From Tubiluchus corallicola (taxonomy: Eukaryota > Priapulida > Priapulimorpha > Priapulimorphida > Tubiluchidae): a DNA stretch of 64,000 nt. The stretch lies in the NCBI GenBank assembly GCA_030141605.1, contig JAQGDQ010000083.1, positions 374,001-438,000 on the forward strand, read 5' to 3'. The notes beneath the pieces were generated by a model. That model saw only the letters and a program-made list of their open reading frames with translations, was not told the origin of the DNA and did no database searches. Positions 13,017-35,352 of the stretch are shown in pieces. The translations under genes and the position numbers were made by a program. Every line of letters starts with the position of its first letter. Position 1 is the first letter of the stretch.

Positions 13017-14779
13017 TTCTGTAAACTTGAAATAACAGGAAATATGTATAACACATGGATAGTAAGAACACTGATCTGCTTTTGTAATAAAACATTGACT
13101 GACACACTAGTAATCTGGCTAGGTCAATCAATGTGGAACTCATTTTAGAATGTGAAACTTCATGATGATCCATTGCAAAGACACAGAAGCTAAACGTTTT
13201 TCTAAAGGTCATCCTCCAACAATAACAACAAGAACAACAACGAGGACTGGAACTATTGTTTGGGTTACTCAAGCAGGAGGTTCAAAAATGTTATCACCGC
13301 CATCTTACATTCAAAACAACACATCGAAAATCCTTCTCGGACAATCGATTATCAATTTATTCTAGTACATTCATGTAAAGCTTCATGACTATCTATTGTG
13401 GATTCATGTAGCTGCAGAAGCTTTTTTCGAAAATGATGTTATCATGGCTGTCTTGAATTCAAGATGACAATTCAAAAATGTTACTCCGTCAGATGACGCA
13501 GAACTTGTTCTAGTATAATACTATAAGACTTTGTGATAATCCACTGTGAACTATCAGAACCTTAGACTTTTTTATAAAGTTCAGCAACCAACAACAACAA
13601 CGACAAGGACAACAACAAGCACAATATCCAGATGAGTAGCGATATTTGGGTCGAAAGCCTCGACCAAAGACAAGTTCAGTTCCATGGGTACGAATTCATA
13701 AAAGTGAATTTGATGCATACCTGATGAAGACAATCAAGTTGGTTTTGCCCAGGTACTCTATAGTGACTGCACGTTCTTCTGTTACCTGCGTCTTTTTTGT
13801 ATGACTTGGTTCTCCCAATGTCGAAAAACCAATGGCTACTCTAAAAGCAGCAGGCAAAGTAAAAAAGAATGGAAAATTACTGCAACTCAAAGAGCATGTT
13901 ACACTTAATAATACTGGTATTAAGCATTATGTTAAACAAACATCAACACTAAAAGCAAACAGGGACATTTGTTCTGAAATTTCAACAAAAAAGACATGCA
14001 GACAAACTATCAGTTGGTTTTACAATATGAGTGAGCTCTCTGAGACTTGTCATCTTTAACATAAAAATACGTAATGCTCTTATCTAGTCTCAAAGATTAC
14101 ATATTTTTATTTCAGAAACTTTCACCCTAGCGGGTCTCATCAGGTAAACAGACTGTGCTGCTAACCCTGGGAGCTCGTTAGCAACACAGTACATTCAGCT
14201 GATGAGGCTCACTAGGGAGAATGACAATGCCAGCACTCTAAAATTAGCAGTACAGTGTTCCAGCTAATGAAGCCCACTAGGGTGAAAGCTTTCATAATAA
14301 AAATAATATTCATTGAGACTATAAAGCCATTACATTTTTCATATCAGTTATTCCAAAACTGGGTTGATTTGTAACAGCACCTAGCATGGGCTAATAATCT
14401 ACAGGAAAAGTGAAAATACACACAACTGAATAAAATATAAATAAATTAATAAATAATTTTAAACTGATGAATGAATGAATGAGTGAGCGAGCAAACGAGC
14501 AAGCGGGCAAGCAAATGAGTGAACGAAAACACATAATAGAACAAACAGAGAAATGTGGAATTTCTAAGAAGTGAAAGAAAAATGATTGGATGATATGAAT
14601 GAATAAATAAATAAATAAATGAACGAGGATTACTTACACAAAACATAATGAAGCAATCATCACTACATATGCTGCTTGTACAACACTAATGTGAGCTCTC
14701 TGTGAAATTATTTGAGTTCTGCTTGTATAATCTCATATTCATGAGCTCTATGAGATCATTGTGAGCTCTGTATGTGTGA
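13017..14779. other. Probable 5' intron / upstream region of the FMO gene with dispersed repeats
   Basis: No coding exon recognised. Contains two related copies of a dispersed repeat (about 13151-13275 and 13545-13640) and an imperfect inverted repeat at 14115-14293 with arms GAAACTTTCACCCTAG and CTAGGGTGAAAGCTTTC. GAAT/AAAT simple sequence lies at 14435-14625. Confidence 0.4.
13151..13275. repeat. Dispersed repeat family R3, copy
   Basis: A stretch reading roughly AACTTCATGATGATCCATTG, then a CTTTTTCTAAA-like segment, then CAACAA-rich sequence. Similar order of blocks occurs at 13545-13640 (ending GATGAGTAGC) and 36283-36395 (ending GGTGAGTAGC). Short, old copies of one family; class unknown. 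Confidence 0.45.
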
Positions 14780-16640
14780 GCTCCTGTTGAGTTCTCTGTG
14801 AGACCACATGAGTTCTGTTTATATAACCTCACATTGATGAGCTCTCTGTGAGACCACATGAGTTCTGTTTATATAACCTCACATTGATGAGCTCTCTGTG
14901 AGACCACATGAGTTCTGTTTATATAACCTCACATTCATGAGCTCTCTGTGAGCCCACATGAGTTCTGTTTATATAACCTCACATTGATGAGCTCTCTGTG
15001 AGACCACATGAGTTCTGTTTATATAACCTCACATTGATGAGCTCTCTGTGAGACCACATGAGTTCTGTTTATATAACCTCACATTGATGAGCTCTCTGTG
15101 AGCCCACATGAGTTCTGTTTATATAACCTCACATTCATGAGCTCTCTGTGAGCCCACATGAGTTCTGTTTATATAACCTCACATTCATGAGCTCTCTGTG
15201 AGCTCACATGAGTTCTGTTTATATAACCTCACATTGATGAGCTCTCTGTGAGCCCACATGAGTTCTGTTTATATAACCTCACATTGATGAGCTCTCTGTG
15301 AGCCCACATGAGTTCTGTTTATATAACCTCACATGAGCTCTCTGTGAGACCGCATGAGTTCTGTTTATATAACCTCACATTGATGAGCTCTCTGTGAGAC
15401 CGCATGAGTTCTGTTTATATAACCTCACATTGATGAGCTCTCTGTGAGACCGCATGAGTTCTGTTTATATAACCTCACATTTATGAGCTCTCTGTGAGAC
15501 CGCATGAGTTCTGTTTATATAACCTCACATTCATGACTTCTCTGTGAGACCGCATGAGTTCTGTTTATATAACCTCACATTGATGAGCTCTCTGTGAGCC
15601 CACATGAGTTCTGTTTATATAACCTCACATTTATGAGCTCTCTGTGAGACCGCATGAGTTCTGTTTATATAACCTCACATTGATGAGCTCTCTGTGAGAC
15701 CGCATGAGTTCTGTTTATATAACCTCACATTGATGAGCTCTCTGTGAGACCACATGAGTTCTGTTTATATAACCTCACATTTATGAGCTCTCTGTGAGAC
15801 CACATGAGTTCTGTTTATATAACCTCACATTTATGAGCTCTCTGTGAGACCACATGAGTTCTGTTTATATAACCTCACATTGATGAGCTCTCTGTGAGAC
15901 CACATGAGTTCTGTTTATATAACCTCACATTGATGAGCTCTCTGTGAGACCACATGAGTTCTGTTTATATAACCTCACATTGATGAGCTCTCTGTGAGAC
16001 CACATGAGTTCTGTTTATATAACCTCACATTGATGAGCTCTCTGTGAGACCACATGAGTTCTGTTTATATAACCTCACATTTATGAGCTCTCTGTGAGAC
16101 CACATGAGTTCTGTTTATATAACCTCACATTTATGAGCTCTCTGTGAGACCACATGAGTTCTGTTTATATAACATCACATTGATGAGCTCTCTGTGAGAC
16201 CACATGAGTTCTGTTTATATAACCTCAAATTGATGAGCTCTCTGTGAGACCACATGAGTTCTGTTTATATAACCTCACATTGATGAGCTCTCTGTGAGAC
16301 CACATGAGTTCTGTTTATATAACCTCACATTGATGAGCTGTCTGTGAGACCACATGAGTTCTGTTTATATAACCTCACATTTATGAGCTCTCTGTGAGAC
16401 CACGTGAGTTCTGTTTATATAACCTCACATTTATGAGCTCTCTGTGAGACCACGAGTTCTGTTTATATAACCTCACATTGATGAGCTTTCTGTGAGACCA
16501 TGAGTTCTGTTTATATAACCTCACATTGATGAGCTCTCTGTGAGACCACGAGTTCTGTTTATATAACCTCACATTTATGAGCTCTCTGTGAGACCACGAG
16601 TTCTGTTTATATAACCTCACATTGATGAGGTCCATGTGAG
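14780..16640. repeat. 50-bp tandem minisatellite, about 37 units
   Basis: The unit runs ATGAGCTCTCTGTGAGACCA followed by CATGAGTTCTGTTTATATAA and CCTCACATTG. The period is exactly 50 bp over most of the array. Units differ at a few sites (GACCACATG, GCCCACATG, GACCGCATG; CATTGATG, CATTTATG, CATTCATG). Near the right end, units shrink by 2-3 bp (CCACGAGTT, CCATGAGTT). Diverged related sequence extends left to about 14690 and right to about 16700. The minus-strand open frame across it is a repeat artefact. Confidence 0.95.
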
Positions 16641-18137
16641 CTCATGTTCAGCTCTCTTTAAATTTTGAGATCATTGTGACTTCTGCTAGTACAATTTTAC
16701 ATTCACAAGCTCTGCATGACATCATGGCAAGTTTATTTCTATGGTATCACTGTTATGAGCTTTGTACGGCATAACAGTTAGTTCAAAAGCTCGATCCCAC
16801 AGCTGTGAAAGACATATAAGGAAAATGTGACATCAGTTAAGACTCACATCTTCGCTATGAGCAGCTTACTGTAACATTAGAGTACATTAGAGTAAACACC
16901 ACACAGAGGAAACCTACCTCTACCTATTAACATACCTCTCTTAATGGCAGTTAAACCTATTATCCAGCAGCTGACATTTGAAGAGCTCAGTAAATACGTC
17001 TCTTAGTTACATAAGCCTATTAGAGGAAAGGCAGTCATGCTTTTAAAATGGAGCATGCTATATCTCATCATAATTATTGAGTTAGCTACTAAATTTTTTT
17101 TTACTTTGTGATACTTCCCCTAAACAGTGATGTATTAAAAGTGATTTATACAATACTAGTAATAAATTAGATACATTAAGTTCATAAATTGATGACGGTA
17201 TAAAGAGAGATACAGTTACTCAAGCCAATGCGCCTAATTGTTTCTTCACTGACTTGTCAGCCATATTTGGGTTGTCTAACTGGAAAGGCAGTATTTTAAA
17301 GCACCAGGTTGAAATCCAAGACTAAAAGCCTTTTCCATTCTTTCCAAATTAGAAGGCGTTAAGATTTTATGTAATTGAGAATGATGCCATCAATAATACC
17401 TAAGCACAGTAAGTAACATGGCACATATGTTGAGATTAAGTTACAAGATCATTAGACGCAACATGGTAGGGCAAGAAAGATAATCTAAAACCGCTAACAG
17501 GAGGGTACCCTGGTATTTACAACGCGTTTACCCCTGGAACGCATGTACAAGGTTAGAAAACTGAAGAGCAAAAGAGTTTGATAAACATATTTAGAACGTT
17601 AGCAAGCCGCCGTGCTAATCAAATGTACACACATATCATGATCGTAAATATAGGAAACACAAACAATTGCATGCAGCTGCTAGCATAGACTTACCTCTGG
17701 CTTTAAGATGCAACTAAAAACTGACAAGGGAAGCCATTTAGGAAGCTGAAGATCTACTATAATGGCACCACAAAATCACGTTCTGCAGACTGAAAATCTC
17801 AGATGAAATCTTGGTTAAACCAACTGCTGACGCGAAGTGCACCTTCACATTAACTGGATATTTATGTTTATACACGATTTTCTGCCCTTTGCACAACCAA
17901 TGGGCGATATATAACAAGCGGAAAATAGCTGTAGCAGCGATACAAGGTTATTGATGCGGGCTGGAACTCAAGCGTCGTCATTCATTCAATAAAATTGCTG
18001 CGCGCATGAGTAATAGCTTAAAGGACGGCAGGATGATTTTTCATATACTATCCCATTTTCAAATCCTATAAAAGGTACGTATTTTAACACAATAGTGCAA
18101 AAGCGTTTCTGATAACCAATAAAAAATGATTAAAAGC

Positions 18138-18620
18138 TTAATTAACGGCGGGTGAGCCAAACTATTCATGACATCACAAACTAGCATAATTTTCAAAAGC
18201 AAAAATATTCCACGAGCGTGTTGCACGTGTTTACGAAAGCGAAAATTGAAGTACGGTGCTACTGTAAGATATTTAGTGTGTTGTACTACAACTAGGCAAG
18301 TTTAAAGATAAAAATTCAAATTTCAAGTTTACCGCACTGTGCTCACGTCGTCACAAACTAACACATCCGAACTGAGAGGTACAACACCTATTTTTGTGCA
18401 CTGCATTTCCAAAATGCAGGCGCTAGTGCCCTTCTAACTAGCGAATGGCGAAATGCATGTAACAGTGAAGAACTAGTGGCACGAATGCTAAATTGTGTTT
18501 GTGTGGTAATAATTATTTAACGTAAGTCATTTCTCAAAAAATGGTGTGTTTCCTTTTAATATTTTAAAGAGTAGATTGTTTTGACTTACAGTTTAACATT
18601 TGCTCCGGTTTTGCTTTAAT
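18138..18620 (-). repeat. Dispersed repeat family R1, copy 2
   Basis: Reverse-oriented copy of the repeat at 4524-5012. On the minus strand it runs from AAAGCAAAACCGGAGC through CAAAACAATCTACTCTTTAA, ACATGCATTTCGCCATTCG and the CGTGAGCACAG block to CACCCGCCGTTAATTAA. Confidence 0.7.
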
Positions 18621-19204
18621 AGACTCGTAATATCATTTCCCTCACAGGGCAGAATTAAAATCGTGTAACAATATGCATTGTAGTAGTTATGTATAAGTGA
18701 AATTAGGAAAGGCTTTCACTCAACATGACACAATACAAAATTACAAATTTATTACATCTTTTATCCAAACTGAAATCTGACACTCCAAGCTGTCTTTAAC
18801 AATATAACATATTTCAAACTGCCGTGATGACAGCTTTTCACTGGACATTATTACAAGACATACATTGCAAATTTCCCACAAATGGCCTCATTAAAGTCTG
18901 AACACCCCACGAACAAATAAAATAAAAGTATGAAAATGGTCTAGAATCGCTTCAAGTATCATGACCAGTGAATACGTGCACTCAAGTTGCCAATTGTCCA
19001 ATAGAACAATTTGGCACAGGCAGCTAAACAATGATCGAGCAGACATAACTGCACTGTAATTTGATGAATAAATTGAAATGTATGTTACCAAACAAAAAAG
19101 CTCTAAATAATTCAAATATTTATAGTGATTATCAATAATGATGGGACGAACCATTACTAATTAAATTTTGATACCGAACTCGCAAAAAACAGGAGATGTA
19201 AAGA

Positions 19205-19275
19205 GTTGGAACACGGCCAGGACTTCAACCAGGTACCTTTGACTTGCAAAGCTGATGCTACACGTGGATTTGTTT
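19205..19275 (-). repeat. tRNA-like / SINE head relic
   Basis: On the minus strand the order TAGCATCAGCTTTGCAAGTC, AAGGTACC, GGTTGAAGTCC resembles the anticodon-to-T-arm half of a tRNA, with GGTTGAAGTCC close to the B-box consensus GGTTCGANTCC. The A-box half is poor. More likely a SINE head or tRNA relic than a working tRNA. Confidence 0.35.
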
Positions 19276-19836
19276 CATCATTTGCACTAAATATTTGTTT
19301 GGTGCAGAAATTGGAAATTGTACATCCATATAACAATAACAGACCCGTTAAATGTGGGGAGAGATGAAGTATACTAGCCTACAAAAGTCATGGTGTGTTA
19401 CGTAATGCCAAACATGCACGTGGCGCCATCAGTTGGCAAGAAAGAAACGTTTCTTATTTTTAATAAAAACATTCCCAACAAAACGACACATAATAAAGCA
19501 AATTAGAAGTAAAATGTAAAAATCGCAGTTACAGAACAATTGCTGGTTTATAGTAACAATGCTTATGAAATATAAATACTCTGTTGAGAATATACAAGGA
19601 GGGAAAGACATGAGAAAGCTCTAGGACCAGATTTGAAAGTGCCACACACGTAAGTCCATAAATTGATCATGTAATTAGTACACATAGATAGTCCCAGAAA
19701 ATGCGACAAGGCAGTTTTCAATCAAAGTAAAGTGTACTTAATAGAAGCTTAAAAAATATAACAAACAACATGAACAGAACCATGGCTTAGAACCACGAGA
19801 ATAACTCTGTATTAGTACCTCTTCGCACGAAAATGG

Positions 19837-20907
19837 TCACCTCTCGTTTGCTTTACAATGCAACTTCATATACGTGTCCCAAAACAACTTTGCTAACTCT
19901 AAATCTTTACTGATATGTATAAAAATCACTTTACATAAGTGCATGGGGATTTTCTTGACTTTTGGATACTGTCTGTTCAAAACACAGTCCATACTAGCAC
20001 ACCTGTACTTGTCTGGATATGACAAACCAAAAATAAGTTCCCTAGGTGATGCAACGATTTCAGCTCCAACCGTCCTGCCTAAAATTCCTGATATGAAAAG
20101 ATCTTCGATATGGATTGGTGTAATTTTGAGAGATTCGGCGTACATCTTCTTAGCAACATCCAAACTCATCACGTACCCAGGACCATCAACGTACGGCGGG
20201 TATGTCTTGTTTGGGTAGTCCTCGTATGACAAGTACCACTGACTAGTATTGTCCCGGATTGGTTTCAATCCAAAATTGATGTGGCCAAATATGGTATTAG
20301 ACTTGGGAAGTGATTGCAAATGCCGCATCAATGTTTCAAAGTTGACAAATATATCAGTGTCAGCTTTCATGTAAAATGACGCCTGTCGACACACTGTACT
20401 AGCAATATGTAATAAAGTGATGCTCTTATACACAAGGTTGTGGTAAGTGTCTGTAAAGCTAGCCATTATGACATCATAATAATTATCTAACTCGTCATTG
20501 AGTCTTTGACGAGTCTCTCTATCAGTCACTGCTGGACTGCCGACAACAAAATATAACTCACTATCCCACCTGGATTTCGCTTCACTTCCCCAAGTTTTCC
20601 TCACCGATTCCCGCCATTCAAATTGACTCACAGCTGAATTCACCAATAAAAGCAGGAAAGTGTCGTTTGAACACGAGATATGTGGAAGTTTATAATAATA
20701 AGCCGTCTTATAAACCTTGTAATTCACGAACTTGTAAGCTTTCATTCGATTTTCAGACAAGCCAGCTAGCAAATCAGATCTATCCTGATCTATGTCAGGT
20801 GTGGCGTGTGGAAATAAACTTTGAGAAGCCCAAAAGTTTAAACAGCTTGCACAAAATACTACAAAAAGTATAAATGAAATAAAAAATCTCCTGGCATGCC
20901 GCTGCAT
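19837..20907 (-). CDS. Beta-1,3-galactosyltransferase-like glycosyltransferase (GT31 family)
   Basis: Single coding exon, 356 aa from ATG at 20907; the frame stays open 7 codons upstream without another ATG. A short cytoplasmic N-terminus (RHARR) and a hydrophobic anchor at residues 8-26 mark a type II Golgi membrane protein. GT31 landmarks in order: RESVRKTWG (99-107), YFVVGSP, DVIMASFTDTYHNLVYKS (family D-x-Y-x-N-L-x-x-K-x), the metal/UDP-sugar DxD motif as DTD at 183-185 in KADTDIFVN, YPPYVDGPGYVMS (236-248) and the acidic IEDLFISGILG (267-277). Family members move galactose or GlcNAc from the UDP sugar in beta-1,3 linkage onto glycoproteins or glycolipids. Acceptor and exact sugar cannot be read from sequence. 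All key motifs are present. Confidence 0.92.
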   Translation of the reverse strand: MQRHARRFFISFILFVVFCASCLNFWASQSLFPHATPDIDQDRSDLLAGLSENRMKAYKFVNYKVYKTAYYYKLPHISCSNDTFLLLLVNSAVSQFEWRESVRKTWGSEAKSRWDSELYFVVGSPAVTDRETRQRLNDELDNYYDVIMASFTDTYHNLVYKSITLLHIASTVCRQASFYMKADTDIFVNFETLMRHLQSLPKSNTIFGHINFGLKPIRDNTSQWYLSYEDYPNKTYPPYVDGPGYVMSLDVAKKMYAESLKITPIHIEDLFISGILGRTVGAEIVASPRELIFGLSYPDKYRCASMDCVLNRQYPKVKKIPMHLCKVIFIHISKDLELAKLFWDTYMKLHCKANER

Positions 20908-23900
20908 TATCAGTAAAAGCGAAAGCAAACTCCTACATAGTCAACTACAAAAACCCAGCTACTCTGCAATACTTCAACAGAGCCGCAACAAGAAAAGTTC
21001 AACAACCTATTCACTGGACTAGAGCAATGCGATCTACATTCATGCATGACTACACCTGCACCATCGGTGTGCTAATTATGCCTACGCCAATAAGACAGGT
21101 ATAAAAAACTGAAAAAACTATTAAGAAACTAACTTGATGTTTGAATACTGGAAAGCAAAATCAACGAAATAAATTGCAAAATTTTTTATACAGTTTTAGC
21201 ACATTGCAAACTGGAATGCAGCACTCATGGTACGTGTATAAAACCGGTTTTTCACTTTAGATTATCAATGTGACTGTAGAAATCACATTCACCAATTTCG
21301 AGCAAAAACCTGAATAAAACTAACACCAAATTAATAATGATCATGTTGGACAGTGGGTGACCTTAACTGGGTTAACTGGGACAGTGGGTTAACTGGGTCA
21401 AGTTTTTTTTGTAAGGCACTACTTGAAAAAATGTTCAATTATAATAACGACTTTAAGATCACGGAAACTTAAATAAACGATGCAAAAATGTTTGAATTGA
21501 AAAAATGAGAGCAAATTATTAAAATGTCTCTATAACAAAGGACAAACCGACAAACCATGAATACTTTCAAGTACAATATGGGATAACAACATTGGTGAAT
21601 TAATAAGTGAAATGGGGAGTTGCATCAAAGTTTGTATTTCCATAATATGTAACCAGTTGCATAACTTACAATTTACATTGAATTGGGAGACCAACTGAGT
21701 GTAGCTCATAGACTGTGTGTGGGTTTTGATGAGACAATTTTTGGTGGATTGGTAGGTGGCCTTTGATATTTGAGTCAAGTTGAAAGTAAACAACAAGACA
21801 CTTTAGATGATATGGAGATAAAATTATGGTTTGTAACAAGAGACTGATGAGTGACTACTGAAGGTGGTTCACCATCTTGCTTCTTTCTACCATGTAATCA
21901 AATCCCTAAATTTGCGAAATGACATATAAATATAAAATATGGCAAAATGGTAATGACATAATCTACGCATTTTCATCATATCAGACAAGAAGGATACCAA
22001 ACATAGAGTCTGAAGTCTACTGTCTGCAGGTGGCTATCAGCAAATGTCTTTGAAAAATAAAGGCAGAGTTTGCATGCCCAATAAAGGCAGCACAAAAGTA
22101 TGATTACAAAAAGGAAATAAAAAGCAAACCTGGTTATTGTTCATCTATTTTCCGATAACAAAAGTTGTTAAGACTGTTAATTTGATTTAAAATGTGCAAA
22201 TCAAGGTATCTCAATTATAAATTATTTAAGTACAATGAATTCTGGTTTTGGTACTGCTGTGTATTTCACTTTCTTATCTCTGCTAGTGTTGTGACTATCT
22301 GCTGCATAAGCTTTTACTCTATTGTCTATAAAATTATATGCAAATTAGAATCTGATAACAATATAATATCGTGATAACAAATAATATTGTATTATAATAA
22401 AATCTGAAGTTTCATATATAATGTATGTTCTACGAACTTTCAGTTCGAAACAAATTTTTTACTCACTTACTTAAAATTGTGCGGAATAAATCAAAATGCA
22501 ATGGCTGAAAATGAATTTATAATCAGCATATTGGCTGTGCAATAAAAATAATGCTGTAAAGACAAAACAGCATGAATGAAGCTAAGAAAAAATGGGGAGC
22601 AGCATCTAGATGCAATTCAAACTCCCAATCCATGTTTTCAGTCACATTTCTCTATCATTTATAAATTATGGTCACACTGAATTTGACACGATTAACTCCC
22701 GCAGAACTGCACCAATCAAAATAAGTCTTATAAGACCTATGACTCTTCTGCTACTGTATGAGCACAGACATAACGAAGTGGTTACAAGTTAGATGCTGTT
22801 CTATTTAGGAAGGTCTCGACTATCCGATTATGCTATTTGCTTAAGCGTTTATTAATTATTTACTTGGATAAAATTAGGAAAAACACGTCCTTTTCAGACA
22901 CTCCAACTCAGCGTATTGAGTAGCTTAGTTTGGTGTACACTTGTGTGATCATACACACTATTAATTTTAGAGAACTGTCTACTGTACAGGGTTCTAGGAA
23001 AAACCAATGGATCAGCCAAGGACAAATTAAGGTCGTCTCACCTTTTAACAGGAAATTCTACTTAAAAATAGGGTAGACTCGAGGCTGAAGTGTTGTGTCT
23101 GGATAGTTGAAAATTTCTGCATTAGCCAATTTCACACGTGACACTGTATATTGTTATTGTGCAAACATTTCAGTTACTGAAAGCTTTTTTTCAATTTTTT
23201 CGTCAAAAATCGATTTTTAATTTGTCTAAGGTAAGAAATTGCATTTCATATAAAATTTTGCATGAAAGCCCCTCATGTGAGGAGTAGAAACCTATAAAAA
23301 TTATTCAAATTTAATGTAGTCATTGCTTAGCAAGAGTAGAATTTCATGAAGCTATGCAAAATGCAGCAAATTCTTACTGTTCTGAAGGAGTTAATGAGAA
23401 TAACAATAAACTACGTCTTAATGAGGATCAGTCCTCTGCTCCACTGAAGGTTTTCTGATTTGTGTGCTTCTGAATAAATTTTAGTTGAAAATATTTGGTC
23501 AATAGAGCTCCTTGGTTTATTTCTGACAGTAGGCCGCAGTGTTCTGTTGTGTATGTGTACATGTACTGTACTAAGCATTTCTCTGGCTGTAATATCTGCT
23601 ATTAAACAAAATATAAATACTGGAAATGTTTTTCTTATTTGAGCAGTTCTGGCATTTGAACAAAATTCATTGGACATGAGTAATTTATTAATTAAGATTT
23701 AGTCATTGTTGAGAAGTTGTAAGGCTTTTATTTTATTTCTTCTTTTTTCACTCTGACGAAGGGTTTGGTGACAAACACTTACAAACTGCAAGGAATCACC
23801 AAAATACAAAATCACGCGTAAAGATTTATAAAAACGCCAGTAGATGTCACCAGGTGCTGGTGTACAGTAAACTGTATTTCTCATAAGTTACTACCTTGTA

Positions 23901-23992
23901 AGGATTATAATTTGACTTTACATTACAATAATGCTTCAACGTAACTTTAATAAAAATGTTAATTGCTACACGTTAAATATGACATACGTGAA
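20908..23992. other. Gene-free interval between galactosyltransferase and MRPS27
   Basis: Upstream of the galactosyltransferase and downstream of MRPS27 (both minus). Holds one TTAA-flanked MITE (22692-23394). A minus-strand AATAAA at 23727-23732, about 260 bp past the MRPS27 stop, is a candidate poly(A) signal. No other feature was seen. Confidence 0.5.
22692..23394 (+). mobile_element. TTAA-flanked MITE family T2, copy A
   Basis: Bounded by TTAA at 22692-22695 and 23391-23394. Ends are TTAACTCC at left and CTGAAGGAGTTAA at right. The interior matches the copies at 33724-34237 and 56374-57116: GTCTTATAAGACCTATGACT, ACTGAAAGC with a T-run, AAAAATCGATTTTTAATTTG, TCTAAGGTAAG. No transposase frame. 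TTAA targets are typical of piggyBac-like elements. Confidence 0.75.

Positions 23993-35352
<11,360 letters not shown>

Larger units (their letters stand above)
16641..19836. other. Gene-free interval between the FMO and galactosyltransferase genes
   Basis: No coding exon was recognised. It contains R1 copy 2 and a tRNA-like relic, listed separately. A strong minus-strand splice donor (AGAG then GTAAGT) at about 17693 could end the missing non-coding first exon of the FMO gene. Confidence 0.4.

Noticed and set aside
12913-13272. 119-aa minus-strand frame over the FMO first exon
   Set aside because: Different frame from the Rossmann-motif exon 12887-13016; a shadow.
16381-16635. 84-aa minus-strand repeat protein (ELINVRLYKQNSWSHR units)
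   Set aside because: Frame left open by the last minisatellite units, where deletions shorten the period to a multiple of three; no start context or domain.
14780-16640. CRISPR-like array
   Set aside because: Units are contiguous with no unique spacers; eukaryotic minisatellite.
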